Positions 1 through 6,487 of a DNA stretch of 13,528 bases are shown here, piece after piece. Source of the DNA: Clostridia bacterium (lineage in GTDB: Bacteria > Bacillota > Clostridia > Oscillospirales > CAG-272); NCBI GenBank assembly GCA_017452335.1, contig JAFTMP010000159.1:1-13528 (forward strand), given 5' to 3'. The translations under genes were made by a program, and so were the position numbers. The stretch's first letter is position 1; each line of letters begins with the position of its first letter. Below the pieces are notes generated by a model. The model was given only the letters and a program-made list of their open reading frames with translations, did not search any database and was not told where the DNA came from.

Positions 1-160
1 AGGGTGCCAAGGAATAGGCGATGGCATCCTCTCCCTGCAGTCGAAGCAGCTCTGCCATGCCCACCATGCACGCATACGCATCAATATCCAGGTAGTTGGA
101 GCCGGCGGTGAGAATGGTAGGGAAGCGGTGTTTTTTTGGTTTAAAGGTGTTTTGATTCAT
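1..160 (-). CDS. DHH-type phosphoesterase, N-terminal fragment (partial)
   Basis: Only the first 53 codons lie in the window; the gene continues past base 1. The start is the ATG at 158-160, and no strong ribosome binding site is visible before it. The visible protein has a basic leader, then a beta strand ending in TAGSNYLDIDAYAC, then an amphipathic helix ending in ELLRLQGEDAIAYS. A strand followed by a D-x-D motif and a helix is what DHH-superfamily phosphoesterases (RecJ, family II pyrophosphatase and relatives) have as motif I, where the Asp residues bind Mn2+. The gene lies 73 bases after LicD on the same strand and is probably the next gene of the polysaccharide operon, perhaps acting on a phosphorylated glycan intermediate. 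The family call rests on one motif. The substrate is unknown. Confidence 0.55.
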   Translation of the reverse strand, partial: MNQNTFKPKKHRFPTILTAGSNYLDIDAYACMVGMAELLRLQGEDAIAYSLAP

Positions 161-233
161 TGTTGTTCAATACACAGGCATATATTGCCCCGCTGTGTTC
201 TTGTATGGTGATTGGAAAAGGGGGACAATGCTT

Positions 234-1088
234 TTAGTGAATGTTACGGCTGTATACATCAAAGGTCATTCCATCACGATAATGCTCGTATTCGGTGTAA
301 TTGCGCTCGGTATCTATCAGGATCGCGTGTACCTTGACCTTGCGGTCCTCTTCACTGGGGAGGGTCATGTAGTCACCGTACATGGTGGTGAGCAGTTCAT
401 CATAATGCGCGGATACCGGAACCTTCAGGTGCTCAAAGTCCATTTCTGTGGTTTCGGTAAACCAAGAACGCTTGTATATTCCTTTCTTGTATCTGGATGT
501 GCATGCCAAAAACGTATGCACACACGCGCTGTCGATTTTCTTTTTACCCATGGCAAAGCGGTGGAAGGGCTTTAAAGGCAGCAGACGGCAACAGGTCATG
601 AAGAGCTTTTTCTTCTTGCTGTCGGTTTCATAGCCTCTGTTGTACAGAGCCTTTGCCACCACGACCCGAGAGGCATAGAACTGCATTTTGCGCACCAATT
701 CGTTATCGGAAGCGTTGTCGCAGGGAAAAACATCAATATAAATGCCTTGATGGGATGCAGGATCCTTTGGATGGTATTTTTCAAGACAGGTGGTATTGTT
801 TTTGCGAAGCTTAGAAAAGTTCATCGGCCAATGGGCGGAAAATTCTGCTTGCAGATAATACTGCGGGTTCAATTCACCGGGTGCGATCTTGAGAAAGCGC
901 TCATAATCGCTTCTCAGCATAGTAACATCCAAATCGTCATCCCAGGGAATAAAGCCTTTGTGCCGAACGGCGCCCAGCGCTGTTCCGCAAAAGACCACAT
1001 AGGGAATATGATGCTTTTTGCAGACTCTATCAAATTCCTGCAATAATTCAAGTAAAACTTCTTTTTGTTTTTTTAGTATATCTGTCAT
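234..1088 (-). CDS. LicD family phosphotransferase
   Basis: This 284-residue protein belongs to the LicD family, whose members transfer phosphocholine or related phospho-groups from a nucleotide donor onto cell-surface polysaccharides or teichoic acids. The diagnostic block is near the N terminus: GTALGAVRHKGFIPWDDDLD at residues 35-54, followed by a helix (RSDYERFL). The Asp cluster at 50-54 is the expected metal and nucleotide site. No signal peptide or membrane segment is seen, so it should act in the cytoplasm on lipid-linked intermediates. The ATG at 1088 is preferred because AAAGGAA lies about 9 bases upstream. An in-frame ATG at 1178 would add 30 unlikely residues. The gene is fourth in the polysaccharide operon, 219 bases after the glycosyltransferase. 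The donor group cannot be told from sequence. Confidence 0.9.
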   Translation of the reverse strand: MTDILKKQKEVLLELLQEFDRVCKKHHIPYVVFCGTALGAVRHKGFIPWDDDLDVTMLRSDYERFLKIAPGELNPQYYLQAEFSAHWPMNFSKLRKNNTTCLEKYHPKDPASHQGIYIDVFPCDNASDNELVRKMQFYASRVVVAKALYNRGYETDSKKKKLFMTCCRLLPLKPFHRFAMGKKKIDSACVHTFLACTSRYKKGIYKRSWFTETTEMDFEHLKVPVSAHYDELLTTMYGDYMTLPSEEDRKVKVHAILIDTERNYTEYEHYRDGMTFDVYSRNIH

Positions 1089-1307
1089 ACTGACGATTCC
1101 TTTCTTTTGGAAGTGGCTGGTTGGGTCCGTAAGGAAATAATCGTTCCTGTGATCAACTTGTTTTGTGCCGCACCGCACCTAATGCAGAGCCCGCGAACAA
1201 AATATACTCTATATCGTATTTCTGCATATTCTATCAAACTCGATGAGCAATTTCAGCATCACTGCTTGATGCGCTTTCAAATCGTATGTATCACTTGTTT
1301 TAAACCT
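1089..1307 (-). other. 219-bp gap in the operon with a possible internal promoter
   Basis: No gene is seen between the glycosyltransferase stop and the licD-like start. The stretch is AT-rich. Read on the minus strand it contains TTGATA (1232-1237), 18 bases, then TATAGA (1208-1213), which would be a modest sigma-A promoter about 120 bases upstream of the licD-like gene. The match is weak, and readthrough from the upstream genes is equally possible. Confidence 0.3.
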
Positions 1308-2075
1308 CTAACCATCTGTACGTTTCGCAAATATTCTCTTTTTTGTAGCGTTATACACATATCCGCAATGGCAACAAAAACGCTTTAATAAGCCTATATT
1401 CTCTTGCTGTTTTAAGCATTGGTAGTATCGTAGGGCGTTTTGGATTTTGTTTGCACTTTTAGATGCTGTACTTACCCTGTAACTAGCCAAATTCTCATTT
1501 AATCCGTATGCAACATACCCTCTACGCAAATAATGCATCCAGGTCAATACATCCTCAAGGTCTCCGCTTTCCATGTGAAAATCAGGAATCTGTTCCTTAT
1601 CTATCATTACAGTGAGACAGCCTATAATCGAGTTACTCAAATATTGATAATAAGTTATCTTTTGAGGAGCTTCAAAGATTTTACGATGCCCATCCGAGGA
1701 TACTCTGAAAACATCGTACGCTGTAAACGAAAAGGAATACCCGTTTTCTAGCATGAAATTCAATTGACATTCCAGTTTTTTGGGCTTCCATAAATCATCT
1801 GAATCCAATAATGCTATGAACCTTCCGTTGGCATTTTGTATCGCGGTATTTCTTGCAGCTGCAGACCCGGAGTTTTGAGTCATACGTATCAATTTTATAC
1901 GCTTATCTTTTTGTGCATAAGTAGATACTATATCGACCGTATCATCAGATGAACAATCATCAACAATCAACAATTCCCATTTAGAATATGACTGGTGTAG
2001 TACACTTTCAATGGTTTCCGCTATAGTTGCTGAGCAATTATATGCCGGCGTTATTATAGAAACAAGATCATCCAT
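1308..2075 (-). CDS. Family 2 glycosyltransferase, TuaG-like
   Basis: This 255-residue GT-A fold transferase should add one sugar to the growing lipid-linked polysaccharide repeat on the inner face of the membrane. The N-terminal nucleotide-sugar binding strand reads LVSIITPAYNCSATI, followed by ELLIVDDCSSDDT. The metal-binding DSDD motif is at residues 91-94, and GDLEDVLTW supplies the probable catalytic Asp/Glu. The C-terminal half (SIIGCLTVMIDK, RRGYVAYGLNENLASYR) resembles TuaG of teichuronic acid synthesis, as does the length. I chose the ATG at 2075 because GGGAG lies 10 bases upstream. The ATG at 2084, which overlaps the previous stop codon, would put that site almost on the start codon. 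The gene is more AT-rich than its neighbours, as glycosyltransferases in variable loci often are. The acceptor and the sugar are unknown. Confidence 0.9.
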   Translation of the reverse strand: MDDLVSIITPAYNCSATIAETIESVLHQSYSKWELLIVDDCSSDDTVDIVSTYAQKDKRIKLIRMTQNSGSAAARNTAIQNANGRFIALLDSDDLWKPKKLECQLNFMLENGYSFSFTAYDVFRVSSDGHRKIFEAPQKITYYQYLSNSIIGCLTVMIDKEQIPDFHMESGDLEDVLTWMHYLRRGYVAYGLNENLASYRVSTASKSANKIQNALRYYQCLKQQENIGLLKRFCCHCGYVYNATKKRIFAKRTDG

Positions 2076-2080
2076 TTGTC

Positions 2081-2968
2081 TCATTCTCCCTTGCCAATTT
2101 CTGTTTCAATGATTGAATCTTTCAGACTTTTTAGGTTATAGTTCACTCTATAGAGACTCATGTCCTTGTCATAGCATAAATTTCCAAAAGCTTTATTGAT
2201 ATACCCCAACACTTTTCCCATCAATTTCAAACACCACGAAAATCCTTTTACCAGCGGCATTTTTTTGCCATGTGCTGCGGCAATCATTCGTACAAGCTCA
2301 CTCGTGTTGCTGTATTCCTCGTTTTGTGGCCAGAAAAGTCCTTGTTCTTCGTTTTCGATCATCAATCTGACAAATTCACATAGATTTTCAACATAGAGCA
2401 TCGACCGTTGGTTGTTGACATAGGGGAAAATCGGTGTTTTTACTGCAATTTTCGCAAGCAAAGGATAATTGCCCTTACTTCCTTTTCCATATACCATAGG
2501 GGGACGGAGAACAACTACCTTAAAGCCTTCGCCGTTCAATGGACAAATACCGTTTTCTGCCTGCACTTTACTGTCGCCATAACAATTAGCCGGACTAACC
2601 GGTGTGCATTTAGTAATGATCTTTGTTTTACCAATCGGCGCACTTTCTCCGTAAACAATGGCACTGCTCATAAAAACGAACTGTTTTACACCGTCTGCTT
2701 TTGCCTTCTTGGCTGTTTCTATCGTCAGATCGGTATTGACGGCATAATACCGCTTTACTCTTTCTTCACTAATCTTACCTTTGTCAGAGTGTGCGATCCC
2801 CGCGACGTGAAACACGCTATCATATTCTGAAAAACTCTTTTCGCGCCAACTACCGTCTATCATATCGACGGTATCAACAACATATTGATTCGGATAGTTT
2901 TCTTTTATATATTCTTCAAAGGAAGTGCCTATATAACTATTTGCTCCGGTGATCAATATTCGCTTCAT
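2081..2968 (-). CDS. NAD-dependent epimerase/dehydratase (extended SDR)
   Basis: This 295-residue protein is an extended short-chain dehydrogenase acting on nucleotide sugars. The Rossmann nucleotide-binding loop is TGANSYIG (residues 7-14), followed by the acidic strand DTVDMIDG. The catalytic set is seen as SSAIVYG (Ser101-Ser102) and YGDSK (Tyr130-x3-Lys134). RSMLYVENLCEFV is the family's conserved substrate-domain segment. The ATG overlaps the stop codon of the sugar transferase gene by four bases, which implies translational coupling. Being next to the initiating transferase, it may make the first sugar of the repeat, for example as a 4-epimerase or a 4-ketoreductase of a UDP-deoxy-aminosugar. 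That assignment is an inference from position; the exact reaction cannot be read from sequence. Confidence 0.88.
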   Translation of the reverse strand: MKRILITGANSYIGTSFEEYIKENYPNQYVVDTVDMIDGSWREKSFSEYDSVFHVAGIAHSDKGKISEERVKRYYAVNTDLTIETAKKAKADGVKQFVFMSSAIVYGESAPIGKTKIITKCTPVSPANCYGDSKVQAENGICPLNGEGFKVVVLRPPMVYGKGSKGNYPLLAKIAVKTPIFPYVNNQRSMLYVENLCEFVRLMIENEEQGLFWPQNEEYSNTSELVRMIAAAHGKKMPLVKGFSWCLKLMGKVLGYINKAFGNLCYDKDMSLYRVNYNLKSLKDSIIETEIGKGE

Positions 2969-3603
2969 TTTTTTACAGCCTCTTCTTCCTTCGTTTCTTC
3001 CCGTCTTTTCATCTCTCCGGTGCCGCCTTCCACAACACCGTCACTTTTCAGCACGCTTTTAAAAGTTCCGAAAAAGCACTTGCAATCAAGGCCGAAGCTG
3101 AGTTTTTGCACATATTCGCCGTCAAGCTTTGCTTTTACAGGGATTTCAAGCTCGTCGCGCCCATTGATCTGTGCCCAGCCGGTCAAGCCGGGGCGCACGT
3201 CGTTGGCACCGTACTTGTCGCGCTCCTTAATCAGATCAAACTGATTCCAAAGTGCAGGACGGGGACCGACGATACTCATGGTTCCGACGAAGATGCAAAA
3301 AAGCTGAGGAAGCTCATCTAAGCTTGTCTTTCGCAAGAACCGTCCGCTTTTTGTAATCCATTTTTGGGGATCAGAAAGCTCGTGGGTGGGGGCGTCGTGC
3401 GGGGTATCGGTTCTCATTGTTCTGAATTTCAGGATCGTAAAGTGACTTTTATGTATGCCGATTCTTTTTTGTTTAAAAAATATCGGCCCCGGCGAGTCAA
3501 CTTTGATGACCAACGCAAGAATCAACATGGGAAACGCCAATACAATGATGCCTAACAACGACAAAATAATGTCAAAGCATCGTTTAAAAAAATGTTTATA
3601 CAT
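2965..3603 (-). CDS. Undecaprenyl-phosphate sugar-1-phosphate transferase (initiating)
   Basis: This 212-residue protein is a small monotopic phosphoglycosyl transferase. It moves a sugar-1-phosphate from a UDP-sugar to undecaprenyl phosphate and so starts each polysaccharide repeat. The N-terminal re-entrant membrane helix is at residues 10-34. The conserved KFRTM (59-63), the catalytic pair Asp96-Glu97 in SLDELPQ, IVGPRP (111-116) and RPGLTGWAQINGR (137-149) are all present. The C-terminal tail is highly charged (Lys/Glu/Arg) and probably disordered. The start at 3603 has GGAGT 7 bases upstream. This is the first polysaccharide gene, but it lies only 40 bases after a terminator hairpin that follows the helicase, so its transcription is a question (see findings). 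Confidence 0.95.
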   Translation of the reverse strand: MYKHFFKRCFDIILSLLGIIVLAFPMLILALVIKVDSPGPIFFKQKRIGIHKSHFTILKFRTMRTDTPHDAPTHELSDPQKWITKSGRFLRKTSLDELPQLFCIFVGTMSIVGPRPALWNQFDLIKERDKYGANDVRPGLTGWAQINGRDELEIPVKAKLDGEYVQKLSFGLDCKCFFGTFKSVLKSDGVVEGGTGEMKRREETKEEEAVKK

Positions 3604-3640
3604 AATTTACACTCCTCAAATAGCTTTGGTGAAAAGCTGT
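3604..3640 (-). promoter_or_regulatory. Short leader with a hairpin before the sugar transferase
   Basis: On the minus strand this leader has a six-base inverted repeat, AGCTTT and AAAGCT around a five-base loop (3622-3638), just upstream of the GGAGT ribosome binding site. TAGACA precedes it, but no acceptable -10 box follows at the right distance. I therefore see no convincing promoter here. The hairpin is AU-rich and weak. Confidence 0.25.
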
Positions 3641-3642
3641 CT

Positions 3643-3674
3643 AAAAACCAACCGCATCGGCGGCTTGGTTTTTT
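3643..3674 (-). terminator. Intrinsic terminator between helicase and sugar transferase genes
   Basis: AAAAACCAACCGC pairs with GCGG(C)TTGGTTTTT around a four-base loop, with one bulged base. The A and T runs are part of the stem, so the hairpin looks able to terminate in either direction. On the minus strand it begins within the helicase stop codon and ends in a T run. It lies 40 bases before the sugar transferase start, between genes transcribed the same way. Confidence 0.75.
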
Positions 3675-6012
3675 ACGAAACAGTCGGTTCGTTTACAGAA
3701 AGCAGGGATTTGTTGTGAGGATAAATGCCTAAGGACGCCAATTTTTCTGTTTGATCTGCCGTTAGGCTTTTTTTGCTTTTTCCGTCAAGCCTGCATTTTT
3801 GTTCGGAAAGCCATCTGGCAAGCCAAACGCCCTCAACGACCAGATCTGAGGGGATCTTGGTGCTGCCGTGTTCGCGGTAGAAGCGCTCCACCAATGTGAA
3901 TTTTTGCATCCACGGATCGGGCTGGACCCAAACCATGCCCAAAAGATCCAGCTTGGCTTTTCGTTCTGCATCAAGCAGTCCCTTGAGGTATTCTTCGCGC
4001 CTTCTGCGAATCCACTTTCCAATGCGTAGTCCGTCTTCGGTTTCGTAAGCCACGGGAATATCAAGTGTTCCGTGCTGTTGGTAATACGCGCGCACTGCCA
4101 TATAGTTTTTGTTCCAAAGAAGCTCTTGTCTGCTTCCCCAGATCATTCCCAGATCATCCAGTTTGCGGATCTGCTCCGCGGTTAGCTGCGCACGCTTGCT
4201 GTGGACGTTTTTTTTGGCATCTCTGATGGAGGAGATCCATGCCCCGAGGCGAATGCCTTCCTCGTCCACGTAGTCTGAGGGGACGTCTAAATTTCCGTGC
4301 TTTTTTTGATAATTGACCGCCGCTTGATAGTTACGCTCCCAAAGGAAATCTACGGCACTCCAAACCATTCCGATCTCATCCAGCGCTTGCATGTGCGCGG
4401 GCGTTAAATGAGCGCATTTGATCCCGCTTTTGCGGCAGGTACGCAGTTTGGCGATCCAAGCGCCCAAATTCACCCCGCGGTATTGCAGGGTTGCGGGAAC
4501 AAGCAGATCACCGTGTTCGCTGTAATAGCTTTTTGCGGCTGAGAAATATCTTTCCCAAGAGAGATCGCGGGCGTTTTCCCATCTCATGCCGATGGCTTCA
4601 AGCTTTTTGATCTGCTCGGTCGTCAGAATACCGTTTACTTTTCCGCCGTATACCAACCGCTGGATGGCGATCCAAGAGCCCAGTGTGTATCCTTGCGCGC
4701 TGACATAGCGCTTGGGAACCTCTAAGTCGCCGTTTTCAAGATAGTACTCCTTGGCAGCTTTGTACATAAGGTCCCAGGAGGCAGTCAGCGTGTCGTTGAG
4801 CTTGTCAAACAGCTCTGCGCAATCCCGTACCTCGTCAATGATCTTGAAATGCTCGTGAACGATCTCCTCGCTGATCCCAAGACAGCGGTAATACGCCGCG
4901 GCGATCTGCATTTCTTCCTCAATGGCATCAATGCTGTAAAGATTTTCAATGTTGAGTACAATATCGAAAATAACTGCAGAAGAGTCCTTTGCAACATCCA
5001 GCGCTCTGCCGATCTGTTGCTTGAAAATGATGGGAGAGACCGTAGGGCGCAACAAGATCACGCCGCTGATCCCGCTGACATGTACGCCTTCATTGAGCAT
5101 GTCGATGCAAAACAGCAGCTTTAAATGGGGGCTGTCGTCTGCTTTGAATTCTTCAAAGGCACGGCTCGTTTCGGGGTCGTCGGAATAGGCCTTGTAAATA
5201 TGGGGCTGTGTGTCAATTCCCGCAAACCACTCGGGCGCCTTTTTTGACATTTCGCAAAGATGCTCGTAATTGGCGCAAAACACCAAATATTTTCCGTTTT
5301 TTTCGGTAATATGCTTTTGGAAGATCACGTCCAAATCGTCAGCCTTGTCCAGCGCACGGCGCAGTGCCTCTAAATAGACCTTTGCGGTGTCCTTTACCAA
5401 ACGGTTTTTGGCTCTTTGAACGCGCTGTTCGTATTTTTCCAGTTCCTTTTGATAAGAAAACAGGGAAAGAACATATTTGGGCGGAGTGAGAATTCCCCGC
5501 ACGATGGCTTCGCCGAGGGTCATTTCGCTGGCAACGCAACCATCAAAAAGCTCCTCTGCCATATTCCGCCGGTTATCAAGATAACGGATGGCTGTGGCGG
5601 AAAGGCCAAGAAGCGGTGCTTGGGGATATTTTTTTAGGAGCGACCCAACGCCGCGCCCCCACATTTCCGCACCGACACGATGGAATTCATCAAGAATGAT
5701 ATAATCGGGCTTTATGGCATCAAGCTCTTCGTTGCTCATCAGCATCAGCTTGGCGTAGGTAAAGAAGACAATATTTTTGGGTGTATAGCCCTGCGAAGCT
5801 TTGGAAAGATTTTCAAGCTGTGTTTTGAAAATATACTCTGAAGGAGAAAGCCAGCAGATCACTTGCGCAGGATGCTCCTCGCAAAGCTTAAAGCCGATAA
5901 AGGATTTACCGGTACCCGTGGGATGAACTACGGCGGCTTTTCCCGCTTCCTGCAACATACTCATCGCGCTTTCATAAGCTCTTTGGTTATGTTCAAACAA
6001 CGAGATCTTCAT
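3673..6012 (-). CDS. SF2 DEAD/DEAH-type helicase with five helicase-associated repeats
   Basis: This 779-residue protein combines a superfamily 2 ATP-dependent helicase core with a long repeat tail. Walker A is HPTGTGKS (30-37), motif II is DEFH (108-111), motif III is SAT (138-140) and motif VI is QQIGRALD (332-339). From about residue 413 come five helicase-associated repeats (about 413-478, 486-551, 558-625, 633-695 and 701-764). Each has the pattern W....Y.aa..Y...HG.l.vP followed by G..LG.Wi and L....LG..W, and such repeats are thought to bind nucleic acid. Motif VI has Asp where many helicases have the second Arg. The start has AAAGGAGG 6 bases upstream. No promoter faces it in the present DNA, but the invertible segment just upstream would supply one. 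Its role in a glycan locus is unknown; it could act on DNA in defence or recombination, or on RNA. Confidence 0.92.
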   Translation of the reverse strand: MKISLFEHNQRAYESAMSMLQEAGKAAVVHPTGTGKSFIGFKLCEEHPAQVICWLSPSEYIFKTQLENLSKASQGYTPKNIVFFTYAKLMLMSNEELDAIKPDYIILDEFHRVGAEMWGRGVGSLLKKYPQAPLLGLSATAIRYLDNRRNMAEELFDGCVASEMTLGEAIVRGILTPPKYVLSLFSYQKELEKYEQRVQRAKNRLVKDTAKVYLEALRRALDKADDLDVIFQKHITEKNGKYLVFCANYEHLCEMSKKAPEWFAGIDTQPHIYKAYSDDPETSRAFEEFKADDSPHLKLLFCIDMLNEGVHVSGISGVILLRPTVSPIIFKQQIGRALDVAKDSSAVIFDIVLNIENLYSIDAIEEEMQIAAAYYRCLGISEEIVHEHFKIIDEVRDCAELFDKLNDTLTASWDLMYKAAKEYYLENGDLEVPKRYVSAQGYTLGSWIAIQRLVYGGKVNGILTTEQIKKLEAIGMRWENARDLSWERYFSAAKSYYSEHGDLLVPATLQYRGVNLGAWIAKLRTCRKSGIKCAHLTPAHMQALDEIGMVWSAVDFLWERNYQAAVNYQKKHGNLDVPSDYVDEEGIRLGAWISSIRDAKKNVHSKRAQLTAEQIRKLDDLGMIWGSRQELLWNKNYMAVRAYYQQHGTLDIPVAYETEDGLRIGKWIRRRREEYLKGLLDAERKAKLDLLGMVWVQPDPWMQKFTLVERFYREHGSTKIPSDLVVEGVWLARWLSEQKCRLDGKSKKSLTADQTEKLASLGIYPHNKSLLSVNEPTVS

Positions 6013-6045
6013 GTGCCCTCCTTTTGTGTATTCATCCCCAGAACA

Positions 6046-6065
6046 ACATAATGATGATTATGTTG
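6046..6065 (+). repeat. Left inverted repeat of the invertible segment (IRL)
   Basis: This 20-base sequence is an exact reverse complement of 6373-6392. It is itself nearly palindromic: with two more bases on the left, CAACATAAT and ATTATGTTG flank GATG. That is the layout of a tyrosine recombinase crossover site, with two inverted binding arms around a short asymmetric centre. The GATG centre matches the other repeat only in inverted alignment, which favours inversion over deletion. It lies 34 bases upstream of the helicase start. Confidence 0.85.
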
Positions 6066-6161
6066 CAGAGTGTTAAAGATTGCTGTAAAACGCAAAAAAT
6101 TCACCATTACACATCTTTGATGTTTTGAATGTGCAATGCTTTTTAATTTCAAAATATTATA

Positions 6162-6232
6162 AAAAACAAAAAAGCACAGCAATAACCCCTGCGCCAAATC
6201 TAATGCCAGTTCAGGGGGATATTGTTGTGCTT
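6162..6232 (-). terminator. Leftward intrinsic terminator inside the invertible segment
   Basis: AAGCACAGCAATAACCCCTG (6172-6191) pairs, with few mismatches, with 6212-6232 around a loop of 20 bases. On the minus strand the hairpin is followed by two T runs (6162-6174). In this orientation it would stop transcripts coming from the recombinase gene before the helicase. After inversion it would face right and lie beside the recombinase end. Confidence 0.8.
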
Positions 6233-6297
6233 AAAATGCACCGAAATTAACAGATTTTAACAGAAAAAAACCTTTTTGGAGGCGAAAAAGCGCAAGG

Positions 6298-6330
6298 AAT
6301 GCAAGCGTTTTTTCAAAAAACGCTTGCATT
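6298..6330. repeat. Perfect 33-bp palindrome overlapping the promoter -35 box
   Basis: Two perfect 16-base arms (AATGCAAGCGTTTTTT and its complement) meet at a single central base, 6314. The right arm includes the -35 box TTGCAT (6324-6329). The one-base centre and the lack of a following T run argue against a simple terminator. A protein operator or a recombination accessory site is more likely. Confidence 0.7.
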
Positions 6331-6352
6331 ATTCTATGAGTTGTGATATAAT
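6324..6352 (+). promoter_or_regulatory. Sigma-A promoter, rightward, inside the invertible segment
   Basis: TTGCAT (6324-6329), a 17-base spacer and a perfect TATAAT (6347-6352) are preceded by an extended TG motif (TGATATAAT). Transcription would start near 6359 and run right, out through the right repeat and antisense to the recombinase. No plus-strand gene lies there. After inversion it would drive the helicase. Confidence 0.85.
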
Positions 6353-6372
6353 ACAATTGATAAGTAGGCGAA

Positions 6373-6392
6373 CAACATAATCATCATTATGT
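6373..6392 (-). repeat. Right inverted repeat of the invertible segment (IRR)
   Basis: This is the exact reverse complement of 6046-6065, with the central bases CATC on the plus strand. Its own two arms match except for one base (CAACATAAT against ATTATGTCG). It lies 96 bases beyond the recombinase stop codon. Confidence 0.85.
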
Positions 6393-6487
6393 CGCTTGTG
6401 CGCTGTATTTTCGGAAATTGATCGCATACATAGAACACTCCGATATATTCCAAAATGTGCCTCTTCCTTTACGGTTGCGGGCTTTTT

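Larger units (their letters stand above)
6046..6392. mobile_element. Putative invertible promoter segment (inverton), OFF orientation
   Basis: A 307-base AT-rich segment is enclosed by perfect 20-bp inverted repeats and lies between a helicase gene and a complete tyrosine recombinase gene. It has no convincing gene. It contains a leftward terminator (6162-6232), a perfect palindrome (6298-6330) and one strong rightward promoter (6324-6352). Promoter and recombinase sites arranged this way are known from phase-variable capsule and surface loci in gut bacteria. Flipping the segment maps base p to 12438 minus p. That puts the -10 box at 6086-6091 on the minus strand, with the start near 6079 and a leader of about 67 bases to the helicase ATG. 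The switch is inferred; the repeats, promoter and terminator are seen directly. Confidence 0.8.

Noticed and set aside
161..233. A bulged hairpin (ACACAG with CTGTGT) between the licD-like and DHH-type genes, considered as a terminator.
   Set aside because: It has a four-base bulge and no T run on either strand.
195..575. A 126-codon plus-strand open frame opposite the licD-like gene.
   Set aside because: It is antisense to a convincing LicD domain gene and has no domain or ribosome binding site of its own.
6100..6160. A possible leftward promoter inside the invertible segment (TTGCAC, 19 bases, TGTAAT on the minus strand).
   Set aside because: The spacer is two bases too long and the -35 match is poor. 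It could give slight basal helicase expression but does not compare with the rightward promoter.
6278..6346. A 15-codon plus-strand frame starting at 6299 inside the invertible segment, after GGAGG.
   Set aside because: The GGAGG is too far from the ATG, the frame is made largely of the palindrome, and it lies upstream of the transcription start near 6359.
6046..6392. Reading the paired repeats as the ends of a miniature transposable element.
   Set aside because: No target-site duplication flanks the repeats, and the nearby enzyme is a tyrosine recombinase, not a transposase. Promoter, terminator and matching asymmetric centres fit an invertible switch better.
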